From Lyophyllum atratum (lineage: Eukaryota > Basidiomycota > Agaricomycetes > Agaricales > Lyophyllaceae), in NCBI GenBank assembly GCA_014905825.1, contig JACGCN010000027.1, positions 310,001 through 374,000 on the forward strand: a DNA stretch of 64,000 bases, given 5' to 3'. Shown here piece after piece: positions 52,701 to 63,977 of the stretch; the stretch's first letter is position 1; every line of letters begins with the position of its first letter. The position numbers and the translations under genes are program-made. The notes under the pieces were generated by a model that worked only from the letters and a program-made list of their open reading frames with translations, had not been told where the DNA came from and searched no databases.

Positions 52701-53572
52701 GCCTTCATTAAATTTATGTAAGATGCTGACACAAACCCAACAGCAATCTGAACAAGAGGAGGTATGCTCAGAACGACGACACCCTTTATGTAGCTCCAGA
52801 AGACGAGCGTACGGATTATGTACGTATACCCCCCGTGCCGCAAGCCATTCTTGTGTTTAAACCTGTTCTCTTAGTCACAACCGCCCATGGCTGGTTGGTA
52901 TAACGGCGTACTCAAGTAATGACCATCAGTTTTTACTATCTTGATTGATATGCTTACCTCATGTCCAGCACAGGAAAGCGGCGGTATGGTCATCCAGCCC
53001 TAACTGGGGTACTACCAGAACCATGGCTTCCGCTGAAGAAGGGACAGACTCTTGCCAACCACAATCATAACCACCATGAGGACTCCCCTCGAGTAACCAA
53101 GGATAAAGAAGCCGTAGTCCTCACCCTCCGAAAGCGATACAGTTCGCTGCGCGGTGGACGTCCGAATACCACCCCCAACCTTGCCGGCCCGTCCAACGGT
53201 GCTGGCACACAAGCTGATGGCGTAGATGACTCAACAGCGCTGGGCAATCCATGGGAAGATGCCCGACCGCGTCCCCGGAGGTCCGGGAGCAGCGGACTAA
53301 GTCATCGCCTGAGCTTCGATGTTGCGTCAGGTGTAATCATGTTACCTGACTCAGGAGATTGGTTAGAAGAGGACGCGGACAGTGACGAGGAAGATCTCGG
53401 AGTTGAGAATTCGGGTGGACTCGAACAATCGATTACAGAAGCTAGCGATCCGGGGACCGACGTTGGATCGCCGTCTCCAACAACATCGCCGTCGCGAACA
53501 TCGCGGTATGGAACGTATTTTCACCATCCTGAGCGAAGGAGACAAACCGTGCCAGGCGCGTTCCCTCGGTGA
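49786..53572 (+). CDS. CSC1: CSC1/OSCA-TMEM63-type stress-gated cation channel
   Basis: Multipass osmosensitive channel family (DUF221/RSN1_7TM). The first exon 49786-49846 (MSSFFLAFLDDGDDGGKLPP) joins in phase to EKFEGPWFTTQLTISATIG, the first helix. Then come PHEAHAHQAFFGWIMPTIRTS, DAAVLLNFFKMSFYLFSV, a cytosolic region with RTVLVTDLPNHLQGERPL, AAFVTFEKMSSAQVA and PEPRDIVWSNM, and helices such as RDVIVLACMVLLLFFWFFP, LPFILEGLTYLQGYRARSWVEYSLL, FLLINVVFIFLLASTYWQL, the PPMINYGVVYPQAILMFVITLLYS pore region and IWGVVIFLLFMIGIF. The C-terminal tail is long, acidic and Ser-rich (from about 52965), including LEEDADSDEEDLG. Over ten introns. Membrane location could be plasma membrane or endosomal. 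Confidence 0.91.
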
Positions 53573-53731
53573 TTCGATGGAGGGGACGTTTTGGACAGGA
53601 TATTCTACACTCATTCACACTCACTCGTTTCGTATACCCCAATCATAGTCGTCACACTGTTATTAACTTCTTATGCATACGTATATCTTGGTTTATTTGG
53701 ATTTCGGACTTGATATAGATCCAGGACACAA

Positions 53732-54779
53732 TCAAATGTACATCCCGCCATCTCCAACATCACTCTTTTTCCTTGATGCACTGGTGACCCCGCGCTTGTC
53801 CTTGCCGTGGGCCCAGCGGGGTGGGAGGTCTTCTTTAATCGAGGTGAAAAGCAGTCCTTGCGCCACGTTGATCGTCTCCTCTGGCCACTCGAAGCGGTCT
53901 TCGGATAGCTGGAGGAAGTTGGATGGCTCCAGGACTTTTGGAGGCGGGTGGGGAATATGCGGCGAGGGTATCAAGATGAGGGTTCCCGGCGATGGCTGAT
54001 GACTTGTCTTGAGAATCAACAGCAAGGAAGCAGAAGTAGATTGGATGAGATTGGGTGGTGCGAGTTGTTCAGCTTTGAACTTCTACGGGAGTGTCAGAAG
54101 GGCGGTCAAGTTTGTGGTGTATACATTTGGACTAACTATGGCGGGATCAACAGCGGACGTTGCAAGGTACCGTAGGGGTGCATATTGAAAAGACACCGGT
54201 TCTTCGGTAATGTACGATGGGACGGCATAGGTGTCGAGAAGGGATACCCTAGTGGATAGATCAGGATCAGACGAATGAAGATCTAATACGTATGACGTAC
54301 ATTGGAGGTTTCAGGGAGTCAAGAATGGTGGACGCGTATTGGTGCATCGACCATACAGGCAGCCTGGTCAACGCCTCTGATATAATGATAGTACTTTTCG
54401 TCCACTCTGGGTTGAATACAAGGCCAACCTAGGCCCCACTTAGACCTTCACTGCGAAAGGACGGAGATGAAGCGTACTTGAATGTTATTCACGGCTACAG
54501 CCCCGCTCTGTTCACCTAAATCCACGCCGCGAGCCCAATATTTGGCCACGTCTCCAGTAGCTACAATCAGATTACGCCCTCGTGGTAGGTCACCCAGGAT
54601 CTTGACTTCAGCAACCTGGTTGGGCTCCGAGTTAGAGCGGAGAGGTTTATATTCATCCTCTTCCTCATCTGATTCGATAGCATGGCGCGGCGGAACGGTA
54701 TCTGCGAGGGGGTCTACGTCCTATGGGAGACGTGTTAGTGCGGTCTGATGAGTGGGGATCGCCGGCACACCAGTACCAT
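53732..54779 (-). CDS. Possible proteasome assembly chaperone 1 (Pba1/PAC1)-like protein
   Basis: The first exon is only ATG (54777-54779); a 56-nt intron (54721-54776) joins it to DVDPLADTVPPRHAIESDEEEDEYKPL. Next come VKILGDLPRGRNLIVATGDVAKYWARGVDL, a segment VGLVFNPEWTKSTIIISEAL with LPVWSMHQYASTILDSLKPP, then VLDLHSSDPDLSTRVSLLDTYAVPSYI and PLRYLATSA. The C-terminal exon has LLLILKTSHQPSPGTLILIPSP and PEETINVAQGLLFTSIKEDL. An alternating hydrophobic core, the LDTYxVPxYI-type segment and C-terminal layout remind me of fungal Pba1/PAC1, but I cannot confirm this by eye; otherwise it is a conserved hypothetical protein. Its ATG is 128 bp from the divergent CDC4-like gene. Confidence 0.42.
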
Positions 54780-54907
54780 TATGATCGAGGGAGAGAGGAA
54801 GGGTGGTGTGGTGGAGGGCGTCACCGCCAGATCGTAACACAAGCAAACACACCAACCATCATTCAACTCCATCGCGTCCGTTCCTCAGCTTACGCCTTAC
54901 GACCATC
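54780..54907. promoter_or_regulatory. 128-bp bidirectional promoter between two genes with ATG-adjacent introns
   Basis: The start codons at 54779 (minus) and 54908 (plus) are 128 bp apart and each is followed at once by an intron. The region is purine-rich on one side and CA-rich on the other. No canonical TATA box is seen. Confidence 0.5.
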
Positions 54908-55708
54908 ATGGTAAGCCCTTTCGTCCCCTTTCAAGTGTGAGTGAATCTGATTCCGTGTTACTGATCTTTAGAGTGATAACGCAGGTCGGTTCGCATTCTC
55001 ATCCTTTCCCAAACAGCGGCCAATAATCGATTGGTCTTCCCAGAATACAAGGAGGCGTTTGCGCTGTTCGATAAACGCGGGACAGGAGCTGTCCCTCGCG
55101 AGACACTTGGCGATCTTTTGCGCGCTCTAGGCCAGAATCCCACGCAGGCGGAAGTGGCGGAAATTGTTGCAGCGGCCCCTCGAGACGGTATGCATTTACA
55201 CCACAGGATCATGGCTGGTCATCGATATGGTTTTGATTTGATATTCATCCTCCAAAAGTTGACTACAAGACGTTCTTGAAGATCCTCAACCGCCCCGATG
55301 GGTTCAAGCCCGCTGGCACACCAGGTGAACCCACCTGCCCCGATTAGGTGACCGCACCATACTAATCCATCCCGGATTTCGCGTTCGTTTTCTCCTCAAA
55401 GAGGAATTTATCCGCGGGTTCCAGGTCTTTGACAAGGAGGGAAATGGGTTTATTGGTGCGGGAGAACTGCGATACGTGCTGACGCAGTTAGGAGAGAAGA
55501 TGTCGGACGAGGAGGTCGATGAGCTGCTCAAGGGTGTGCAGATCGGCGCGTGAGTCTCCATCCCTATTTTCCTCCCCTTGTCCTCAGCCCCGATGCCGCC
55601 CCGTATCATCAACGCGCTTAATTCTTGGGAATTGACATGCTGATTTTCCTACACAGGGACGGAAACGTGAACTACGAATCCTTCGTGCGCACTATCCTTA
55701 GTCAGTAG
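54908..55708 (+). CDS. cdc4: Myosin essential light chain (S. pombe Cdc4 type)
   Basis: EF-hand light chain that binds the IQ region of myosin II in the contractile ring. Exons 54908-54910 (ATG alone), 54972-54984, 55044-55187, 55259-55324, 55402-55549 and 55657-55708 give 141 residues, the same length as fission yeast Cdc4. Sequence: [95 protein letters not shown], and [14 protein letters not shown] at the end. The third EF-hand loop ([12 protein letters not shown]) keeps most Ca2+ ligands; the first and fourth are degenerate, as in essential light chains. Note that budding yeast CDC4 is an unrelated F-box protein. Confidence 0.95.
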
Positions 55709-56878
55709 ACGCCATGCGCGATGCGACGTGCGATACCCATACGCCACTGCTAGTCAGTTGGGTCCCGAATTCCAGTAACTGAACTTATTTCATCTACGCG
55801 TAGCAACTTTCCTCTGCAGTTTCTGTGCCTTTCGAACCGCCAAACAAATAATTATATCCTATTCGACAGCGAGCAATTCCGGTTGAGCGTTCCAATGGGG
55901 ACGCGAGATATTTTTAACTCTGCGGAGATGTTCACACTGTGTGGGCAATTCCAATTCAAGGTGTTGAATAGCCTTATCTACCTGCCTCCTTCCTGGATCA
56001 TCTTCGCAAGAAGTATTGCAGATGTAGTCAAATTTCCCCTGGTGCATGGCCTGAACGGCGATATCGAGCTTGGCGTCGTCCCTTCCGTCACTTCACACTG
56101 CGATGGATCGAAATTCCCGGACCAACCACCAGAAAGAAGCCACGAAAAGGAGTCAAACAGTGCTTCACTGACGCTCACGAAGTAGATCGCACCGATCGTA
56201 CGGCGCAGACAAGCATTTTCAGTAGTCCTAACGAAATTAGTACCAAGCGGTAAGTTGTCCGTCGGGCACGATCGAAGGACTGATTTTTTGTGCCTGTGTG
56301 AGGGAGGCACCTTGACTTCGGCCTTGGCGATGTCGATCGAGGAAGCCTGCAGGTCCGATAGTTACTTCATACAGCAGTCTAACTTGGTGGTCATTTTGCT
56401 TTGCCAGGGTGCGGGTATTAACAAAGACTCCACCAGCGCAGCTGTAGCATGGTTCGGCGTCCGTATTCTCGGTGGCTCAGGCTGGAAGGGGTCGTCATTT
56501 GAGTGAGTGGGGATAGGCAGGCAAGCTGGATCAGTAGATCCCGCCTCGTGTGCGTAACATCGCACTTCCTTCCGTGGCTTCGTGGGTTTAGCAGGTTATC
56601 CCTGGATTCTAGCGAGATCAATTGCGATCCACTGCACCCGCTGTTTCTTGATATCCATCGTTGTAGCGGACGGAGCTGGCCCCAACCAATCCGAGGATGC
56701 CATCTTATCTGATAGATGATTTTAGCGTGCCGGACCGCATGCCGGAGGGGATCATGCGAGGCTTCGCATCATATCGAGCTGAGTCGTGCCTCTTCGCGTC
56801 GTCGAATAGCTTTTATAATTACACATCGCCTGCATTACTTATGGTGCATGGACCGCCGTACTTTGGCATCCCTTCATC
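55709..56878. other. 1.2-kb region between the light-chain and MFS genes
   Basis: Several short open frames occur on both strands (55883-56185 plus, 55978-56310 minus), but none matches a family I know and they overlap antisense. No gene is called. It must include the MFS promoter. Confidence 0.4.
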
Positions 56879-59239
56879 ATGTCTCCCCCCATGAGCTTCG
56901 TCACTGACAAGAACAGCGAGCAAGACCTTGACTCGGACATCGACCGTGACGACCATTTCACCCATCCCACTCGAAGCACCTTCAAGTCCGTCATCCTGGT
57001 CCTTACGTGCACATTTGCTATGATTGTAAACGTATGTACACGCCTTCCTCACCTGGCATTGTCTCACTTCCATGTCATTTTATGTAGAGCGCAAATAATA
57101 CAGCGGTGTCCATATCCCTCTCGACAATTGGGCGCGACCTTCACATCCAGGAGATTCAGTTACAGTGGCTTGTCTCTGCCTATCCCCTCAGTTCTGTACG
57201 TGACTTTGCTATTTATCATGAATTAATAATAATTCTTGCTATAGGGCTGCCTTCTCCTGGTCTTCGGTCGTCTCGCAGATCTATATGGACGCAAGAAAAC
57301 TTTTATCCTCGGCTCGATCTGTCTTACAGCATTCACACTGGGGTGTGCATTTGCCAACGGTCAGTGTTTCATCCCTGTAATCATATTTGAGGCTTACAAC
57401 TCGACGCTCAGATTCGGTAACGCTCGATATACTTCGGGGATTTCAAGGAATAGGAGGAGCAGCCACAATCCCAGCATCCGTGAGTCCTTCCCGGCCGCCA
57501 GTGTAAGTTTGACTCAAATATTACAAAATCTAGCTTGGCATCCTCGCCCATGCCTTCCCGCCCTCCCGCGCTCGTGCGGTAGCATTCTCCTCCTTTGCCG
57601 CTGGCGCACCACTTGGTGCTGCCTTTGGCATGGCTGCTGGTGGCCTGCTCGCACAGACGACAGCGTACGTTGATGTTTTTTTTTTATCCCAGAGATTGTC
57701 ACATTTACGCGTCCATCAAGTCAAACTTGGCGCTCCCCATTCTACCTCCAAGCAGGTCTCACAGTCCTCTGTCTCGTCGGCGGCATTATTTCCTTCGATC
57801 CCGATCTTCCCTCTACGGAGCTCGACAAACGGGTTGACTGGCTCGGCGCGCTGCTTGTCACCACCGGCCTTGTGCTCATCGTTTTTGTTCTCGGGCAGGG
57901 AGAGATCGCGCCGAACGGATGGAAGACACCTTGTACGTCATAAGTTCAAAAACCTTTTTTCTTACTATTAGGCTTTCTTTCTTCTGCGTCACGGAAACTC
58001 ATGCACTATTACATGCAGATATAATCGCATTTCTAATAACGGGCGTCCTTCTCATTGCACTTTTTATCGTCTGGCAATCCCATCTGGAGAAGCTTCAAAA
58101 TAAAAGTCAAAGTGAAAAATTGCAACAGCACCAGCGCGATAGTCAGTCCACCACACCAGCATCAACTCCGCCTCCAACTACCCCTTCATGGCTCTCCCCA
58201 CCACCACTCATGAAGGTGTCGCTCTGGGGGCGCGCAAAAGGCCGTTTCGCCGTCATGATGTGCATTGCATTCCTAACTTGGTGCTCTTTCCTCTCCTGGT
58301 GTTTCTGGGCACAGGTGCGCTTTTCCCGGACCCCAAAGGATGCGGCCTGCCTGACTCACGTTTACATCGATTTTGTTCTGAGTAGCTGTATTATCAGAGC
58401 TACATCGGTTACTCGCCACTTCGCACCGTTGTGCGGCTTCTACCAATGTTTGTCTCCGGCATCATATGCAACATGCTGGTCGCGGTAGTCGTCGGGTACA
58501 TCCCAGTACTGTACCTCATTAGTACGTCTTTACCCTTTCCACCCGCACCAATTCCCCATCATGCTGAGTGTGACACTGATACCAATTTTTCCTCGATAAA
58601 CAGCAATAGGTACCATTGGCACATCGATCGCGGGCCTCCTCTTTGCGCTTATCAACCCCAGCGCGACGTATTGGGCCTTTGGCTTCCCCGGCGCCATAGT
58701 GGCGGTCATAGGAGCAGATTTCGTGTTCTCAGCGGGTACACTTTTCATTGCGAAGGTCGCGGAGCCGCATGAACAGAGCCTTGCAGGGGGTTTGTTTCAG
58801 ACAATGACGCAGGTACGTCATTTGCTACGTGTATCTTTATCGAATGAGTGCTGATACCGTTCTGTACGTTCAAATAGTTGGGCACGTCGCTTGGTGTCAC
58901 CGTCACAACTGTCATTTTCAACAGGGTGACCTCGCAAAAGGCTGCTTCTGACATCACACCCTCATCAACACCGGCGCTGGACAGCTATAGAGCGGCGCAG
59001 TGGGGCTCTTTTGCCTTTGGTGTGCTTGGTATGCACTTTCATCTTCAGTATTTTCGATGGCGGAGCTGACCAGGTGACCCTATACAGCAACATTATTGGC
59101 TATTGTTTTCTTCCGTGGTGTAGGTATCGTTGGGCATGGAAAGAAAGCCATACACCAGGATGCTGGGGAACAGGACCAAGAGCGGACGGCTGTGTCTAGA
59201 TCCCGGGAGAAAGAGAGCGATGCGCGCCGCTCGAACTGA
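56879..59239 (+). CDS. MFS transporter, DHA2-like 14-helix drug:H+ antiporter family
   Basis: Predicted plasma-membrane exporter. After an acidic N-terminus (MSPPMSFVTDKNSEQDLDSD) the first helix is SVILVLTCTFAMIVN. Motif A is GRLADLYGRKKTFILG between helices two and three; ILRGFQGIGGAATIPASLG follows (motif B, with R and GxG), then motif C-like FAAGAPLGAAFGMAAGGLL. Later helices include WLGALLVTTGLVLIVFVLGQG and IIAFLITGVLLIALFIVW. Before the C-terminal half there is a hydrophilic Gln/Ser/Thr/Pro loop (58085-58210). The second half includes VVRLLPMFVSGIICNMLVAV and LGTSLGVTVTTVIFN. The C-terminal tail is charged (DARRSN). Around nine introns. Substrate is unknown; no biosynthetic cluster lies next to it. 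Confidence 0.9.
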
Positions 59240-60586
59240 GTTATCTTGCATGAAATCTGTGGGACATTTATTGGACTTAATGTATCATTATAATCTGTTA
59301 GGCTATCACTGATTTAGAGTTACAGAGGAGTTAATCTACAGTACTTACGACGTTTTATGATGATATGTCGATCAATGTTAGTCTGCTGCATTTATAATGG
59401 AGATGGACGTAGCTCTGCAGCGTTAGCGGCAAGTTTGGCATGACGGGAGGGTGTTGAAAAATGGCCGCCATGTCGGTCATGGCCTGCACCAAGTAGGATA
59501 TGACTAGTATGCTGCTAACGTACTCTCTGTAATCATTCTCGCCATAAGCATGTCGATTTCATGCAGCGTTTCTATCACAGCTGAGGCCATCTGGACCAAA
59601 AATCCACGGCGGGGGGCGTCGATAGGAGGGCGGTCTCCAAAGCGTGTCGCAAGAGGGCTTGGTGAACATCAAAGCTTGTCAGTGCTCAAGGTCTCCATTG
59701 TCAACATAAACCCGGTGGGATAGGTATCACCGTTGTGCCGAGAGGAATGAAAATCAGTAATTACGCGGTTCACAAATCCTTCCGATTTTTGGCTTCCGTT
59801 CGTTCGTCCTCAGGACCTTCGGAACCTGCATAGACGAAAAATGACGACCTCCATCAGCGGCTGGCGCCGCAATGTGACGGGACCGATTAATGAAGTCGCG
59901 GAGACTGGGTGCCTGGACTTCTGAGGAGATACAGGCAGTGAACGAGATGAGGTTTGTAAGACTCTTCAGTGAGAGGCAGCCGCAAAGAAGTGAACAAGTG
60001 AACAATCTCGAGAACACCATGCCCGAGGAAACACATTGTGACGCCTGCTTGACACATTTTACAATAGGCTGCGAAGGGAATCCCAGAGCGTTAGTTATCA
60101 CCGTATAGGCGGAATTTTTGCAGCGAGGGCATAATTGCTACGCTTGCTGTAGGTAGTTTTGTCGAAATTTATCGAGGAACTTTCTCGTAGCCCACCCTAG
60201 CCCACCGCTGCCAAGGCATTCGGTACTCCAAGATGAACGCATTAGAATTCTGAATATTAATGATACTCAAGAATGTGACATTGTGACCAATGAGGTTATG
60301 TGCGCTGTGCGCAAGCTGTGTGAGAAGATTTCGGCGAGTGTTTCCGAGGAGAGGAGTCGAGCTGGAGAGGATGCCCTGGCTTCATTCGACCTCGGGTGTC
60401 ATCGAGGAATTCTATGCTGACGGCGGTGCTTGTGTTTCGCCCAAAAGCCGGCGTTGAGAGATTCTCCCTGATTCTAGAAAACAGTGGTCATGTGACCAGA
60501 ATTTAAGCCTAAATCGAGCGAAACGTGTTTGTCCGGTCACCAAGTTTTTCAGTTCGCTGTCCTTCCTTCCACTCGACTTCACTGCA
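59240..60586. other. 1.35-kb region between the MFS gene and HSP10
   Basis: No recognisable gene. Small open frames at 59754-60101 (minus) and 59890-60108 (plus) overlap antisense and lack family features. The right end contains the heat-shock element described separately and a ccaat motif at about 60288. Confidence 0.4.
60461..60480 (+). promoter_or_regulatory. Heat-shock element upstream of HSP10
   Basis: attctccctgattctagaaa contains nTTCn, a 5-bp gap unit, nTTCn and nGAAn in 5-bp register, i.e. a gapped heat-shock element with a perfect ttctagaa core at 60472-60479. It lies about 107 bp before the ATG of a chaperonin gene, where Hsf1 binding is expected. Confidence 0.65.
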
Positions 60587-61099
60587 ATGGTACGCGACTC
60601 TGCTCCCCATATTTCTTTGCGCTAACGTCCGAGCAATACTCAGGCCTCCCAAGCAACATTCAAGTCCATCAAGTCCCTCGTTCCTCTCCTGGACCGCGTT
60701 CTTGTCCAGCGGTTCAAGGCTGAGACGGTATGTATACGTATCGTTGCTTACTGCTCCTCACTTATCGCATTACCTGTCTGACTATAGAAAACGGCCACTG
60801 GAATCTTCCTGCCCACTTCCGCCACCTCTAACCCCCTGCCAGAGGCAACCGTCATTGCCGTTGGCCCTGGTGCGCCCAACAAGGATGGCCAGATCATCCC
60901 CACCCAGGTGAAAGCCGGCGACCGCGTTCTTCTACCTGGATGGGGTGGAAACGCCATTAAGGTTGGAGAGGAGGTGCGTACACTGTTCCGTTCGAGCGCT
61001 CCAAGCCCAAAAGCTGATTCCTTACTCAATTTTTATTTTCTTTTACAGGAGTATTACCTGTTCAAGGACCAGGAAATCCTTGCCAAGATCCAGGAGTAG
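60587..61099 (+). CDS. HSP10: Mitochondrial 10-kDa chaperonin (GroES homologue)
   Basis: Co-chaperonin lid of Hsp60 in the mitochondrial matrix. Exons 60587-60589 (ATG alone), 60644-60727, 60788-60973 and 61049-61099 give 107 residues. The sequence runs MASQATFKSIKSLVPLLDRV, LVQRFKAETKTATGIFLPTS (mobile loop, here TATGIFLP), EATVIAVGPGAPNKDG, VKAGDRVLLPGWGGNAIKVG and EYYLFKDQEILAKIQE, the whole Cpn10 fold. The N-terminal segment doubles as an uncleaved matrix signal in fungal Hsp10. It converges on the ETF-QO gene. Confidence 0.97.
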
Positions 61100-61719
61100 A
61101 GCATTCTGTCGCTCTCATCCGTGCGAAAAGGAACGGAAAGGAAATGAACACTTCGCGGTCGTCCTTCCGTCACCAAAGCTCTTTACTTACGTTCGTCCCC
61201 CACATCACATATCGCGCTGATCTACACCGCTCTCCTGCATTGCATATTTTACACATATTACACGTATTTTTCACTAGTTTATCAGGTCATGTTCCCCCGC
61301 TGTCAATTCAATGAACACCCCCACTCCTCATACACCCGCACCCACTCATCCCAACGCTGTGCTATCACGTAAATGAGGCTAGTGTCGCGTATAAGGATGA
61401 TGCAAGCATGACCCATGCACAGCGAGGCTACAAAACAGGTCGACTTGAATAAATGTTCGCGAAATATGACCTGTTAGTTGCGGTTATTCACCGAATTCAG
61501 CTGTTTACCTTCGCTGTATAAAAAAGAGTTGAGTCGATGAACTGATCCGCAAGACTCATAACGAAAATGTTCGCTTGGAAAGTTGTGTAATGAATGGGTA
61601 GAGTACAAAGTTGAATTTGTGTTATACATCCGTCCTAATGTTCAGCGCGCTTTCACTGCCCCGATATGTTTCGTGTTTATTTTCCACGGGTTCAGTTACC
61701 GTGTAGCATGATATATTTT
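61100..61719. other. Intergenic region between convergent HSP10 and ETF-QO genes
   Basis: The 620 bp gap holds two 3' flanks. It is AT-rich at 61225-61290 (cattttacacatattacacg). No gene or repeat is evident. Confidence 0.45.
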
Positions 61720-63977
61720 CTACGTGAGACCTGCGTATTTGTCGAGTGAGTAGCGAAAGGAGGATATAGAGACATAAAAGCACGGACTGTATTTGGGGCC
61801 ACCACCGCCTTCGGGCACGGTCCATGTGATGTCTTGTGTCGGGACTTTGATGTCGCACAGCTTGCAGTGGATGCAGTTCTGGCATCGGTATGTTAAGATG
61901 GGGGACAAATGGGTACTGAGACAGCAGACACGCACTTGGGAGTTTATAACGAGCTTCTTGCCGTCCCAGCCTTCTTCCGCTGCAGCTTTGTCGCCAGGCT
62001 GCAAATATCGTAAGTCGCAAGTTTTAGAAAAGCTTGAAAGTGAATGCGCACCTCTGCCTCGACGTACTCGTACACACCAGCGGGACATGCATGACCGAGG
62101 AGGCCCGCATATTCCTTTACGTTGATCTCGACATGTTTCCTCCTGGTAGCCTTGCGGTCGACCGTGCCCCACTCCGTCTCGAATACGGCACCGCTTTCTG
62201 CAAGTTCGTTCACACCCGTCTCGACTTCACGGAGGAACTCGCATGTCTCGACGACGCGCAGGTGACTTGGCTGGTCCTCAGCGTGGTTCGTGCCTGTGAG
62301 CGCGACAGAAGTCATGAGATCCGTCGAGAGGGGCGCTTCGAACGGTGGGTAGTCGATGGGCTTATGTTTTGAGGCGGGCTCTGTGTGTGCTGCGTCCAGG
62401 GACTTGCTGTTCTACGGAGAGGGTGGATGTTAGGTTCATACATTAGGATACTAGCGATGAGGCTTGTACACACTTTGTACCTCTCAAGTTCAGCATCAGG
62501 CGCATGCTTGAAGGTCCATGGCACGCGTCCCTTGAGGAAGAGCGAGTCGATGCCGGAGTAGGCAATGCCGCCCCAGAGCCCGAGGCGGGTGTTGAATGAT
62601 GGCCGGAGGTTGCGCACTGCTTTAAGGTCTTCCCACACCCATGAAGAACGCAGGGCGCTATCATAGGCTGACATATCCGCCGCGGGTCCGGCGTCAGAGC
62701 CCACTTCTGTGGACTCAGACGCGGAAGGGGAGTGGACGGCGTCGTAGGCGGCTTCTGCAGCCAGCATCCCGCTCTTCATGGCATTGTGGGTGCCCTTGAT
62801 CTTGGCGATGTTGATGAAGCCGGCGGAGCACCCGATGAGCGCGCCGCCGGGGAAGTTGAGTTTCGGAATGGACTGCAGCCCGCCCTCGTTGAGCACCCGT
62901 CCGCCATAGGCGAGACGTTCAGCGCCTGCGAGGAGTTCCCGGTAATAGGGATGGTGCTTCATACGCTGTAGGGTGCGCGTTGGTGTGGTGGATTTAGATA
63001 GGGGTTAAGACACACACCTGGAGCTCACGATATGGTGAGAGGTAGGGATTTGCGTAGTCCAAACCGATTACGAGGCCCAAGGAGACGAGCCCGCGGTCCA
63101 TATGGTATTCCCAGCCGCCGCCATAGGTAGAAGTGTCGAGCGGCCAGCCCATGGTGTGGACGACCTTGCCAGGCTTGTACTTGGAAGGATCGACGCGCCA
63201 GACTTCCTTTACGCCGATGCCGTATGTTTGGGGCTGAGCCTCCTTGCGGAGCTGATACCGTTGGATGGCGAGCTTGGAGAGAGAGCCGTGGGCACCTTCG
63301 GCGAGAAGAGTGACCTTGGCTTTGAAAGCCATGCCGGGCTCGAAAGCAGACTTTTGGGTATAGTTTTTTGTGAGGCCGACTTCGTTTGTGATGACACCGC
63401 GGACGCTTCTGGCGGGGTTGCCCCAGGGGTCTTTAGAATCGTTAGTTTTGGAGAAGAGCAACTGAGCGGCAGCAAAGCCGGGGTAGATCTCGACACCATA
63501 CTCGTTTTCGGCGATACCGGCAAGCCATCGAGTGACCTCAGAGAGGGAGACGATGTAGTTTCCCTTGTTGGACATTTGCGGGGGGTGCGGCATTGGAAAA
63601 GAGTACTTGGAGGTGAAGAAGCGCATGCTGTCTGCGGTGGCAGGCTGGGTGAACGGATGGTCCGGCAGGGACAGCCAGTCGGGTAGTAGCTCATTGAGGG
63701 CGCGGGGCTCGACGACTGCGCCCGAGAGGGTGTGGGCGCCGGCCTCGCCGCCTTTTTCCAGGACGACAACGCGAATTTCGTTGCCCCGATCCCGTTCGAG
63801 CTGCTTTAGCCGAATCGCGGCACTGAGACCGGCGGGACCGCCACCGACGATGCAGACGTCGACATCGTCCTCTGCGCGCTCGACGTCCTTGGGATCAAAA
63901 AGGGACGAGGCGCGAGGGGCAGTGCTATGGATGCGGCGGACGAGGCGTGGTGTGCGCGAGGTGAGTGGACGGAGCAT
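61720..63977 (-). CDS. CIR2: Electron transfer flavoprotein-ubiquinone oxidoreductase
   Basis: Inner-membrane FAD/4Fe-4S enzyme passing electrons from ETF (fatty acid and amino acid oxidation) to ubiquinone. The presequence is [29 protein letters not shown] (Arg-rich, no acids). The FAD motif is [18 protein letters not shown], followed by [19 protein letters not shown]. Further landmarks are [53 protein letters not shown] and [20 protein letters not shown]. The C-terminal Fe-S cluster ligands are in [12 protein letters not shown] and [17 protein letters not shown], then [14 protein letters not shown] weak last intron (gtccgt to cgcag) would give the expected short end PKYSLT; without it the protein would carry about 20 extra residues. 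The gene is complete at its 5' end (ATG 63975-63977). Confidence 0.96.

Noticed and set aside
53573..53731. Overlap of CSC1 and the PAC1-like gene
   Set aside because: The stop codons are 159 bp apart; only untranslated regions could overlap.
55883..56310. Small gene between the light-chain and MFS genes
   Set aside because: Open frames on both strands overlap each other and neither has a recognisable family or a clear start context.
63102..63769. Open frames antisense or out of frame to the ETF-QO exon
   Set aside because: The ETF-QO frame is strongly conserved; these arise from GC-rich third positions.
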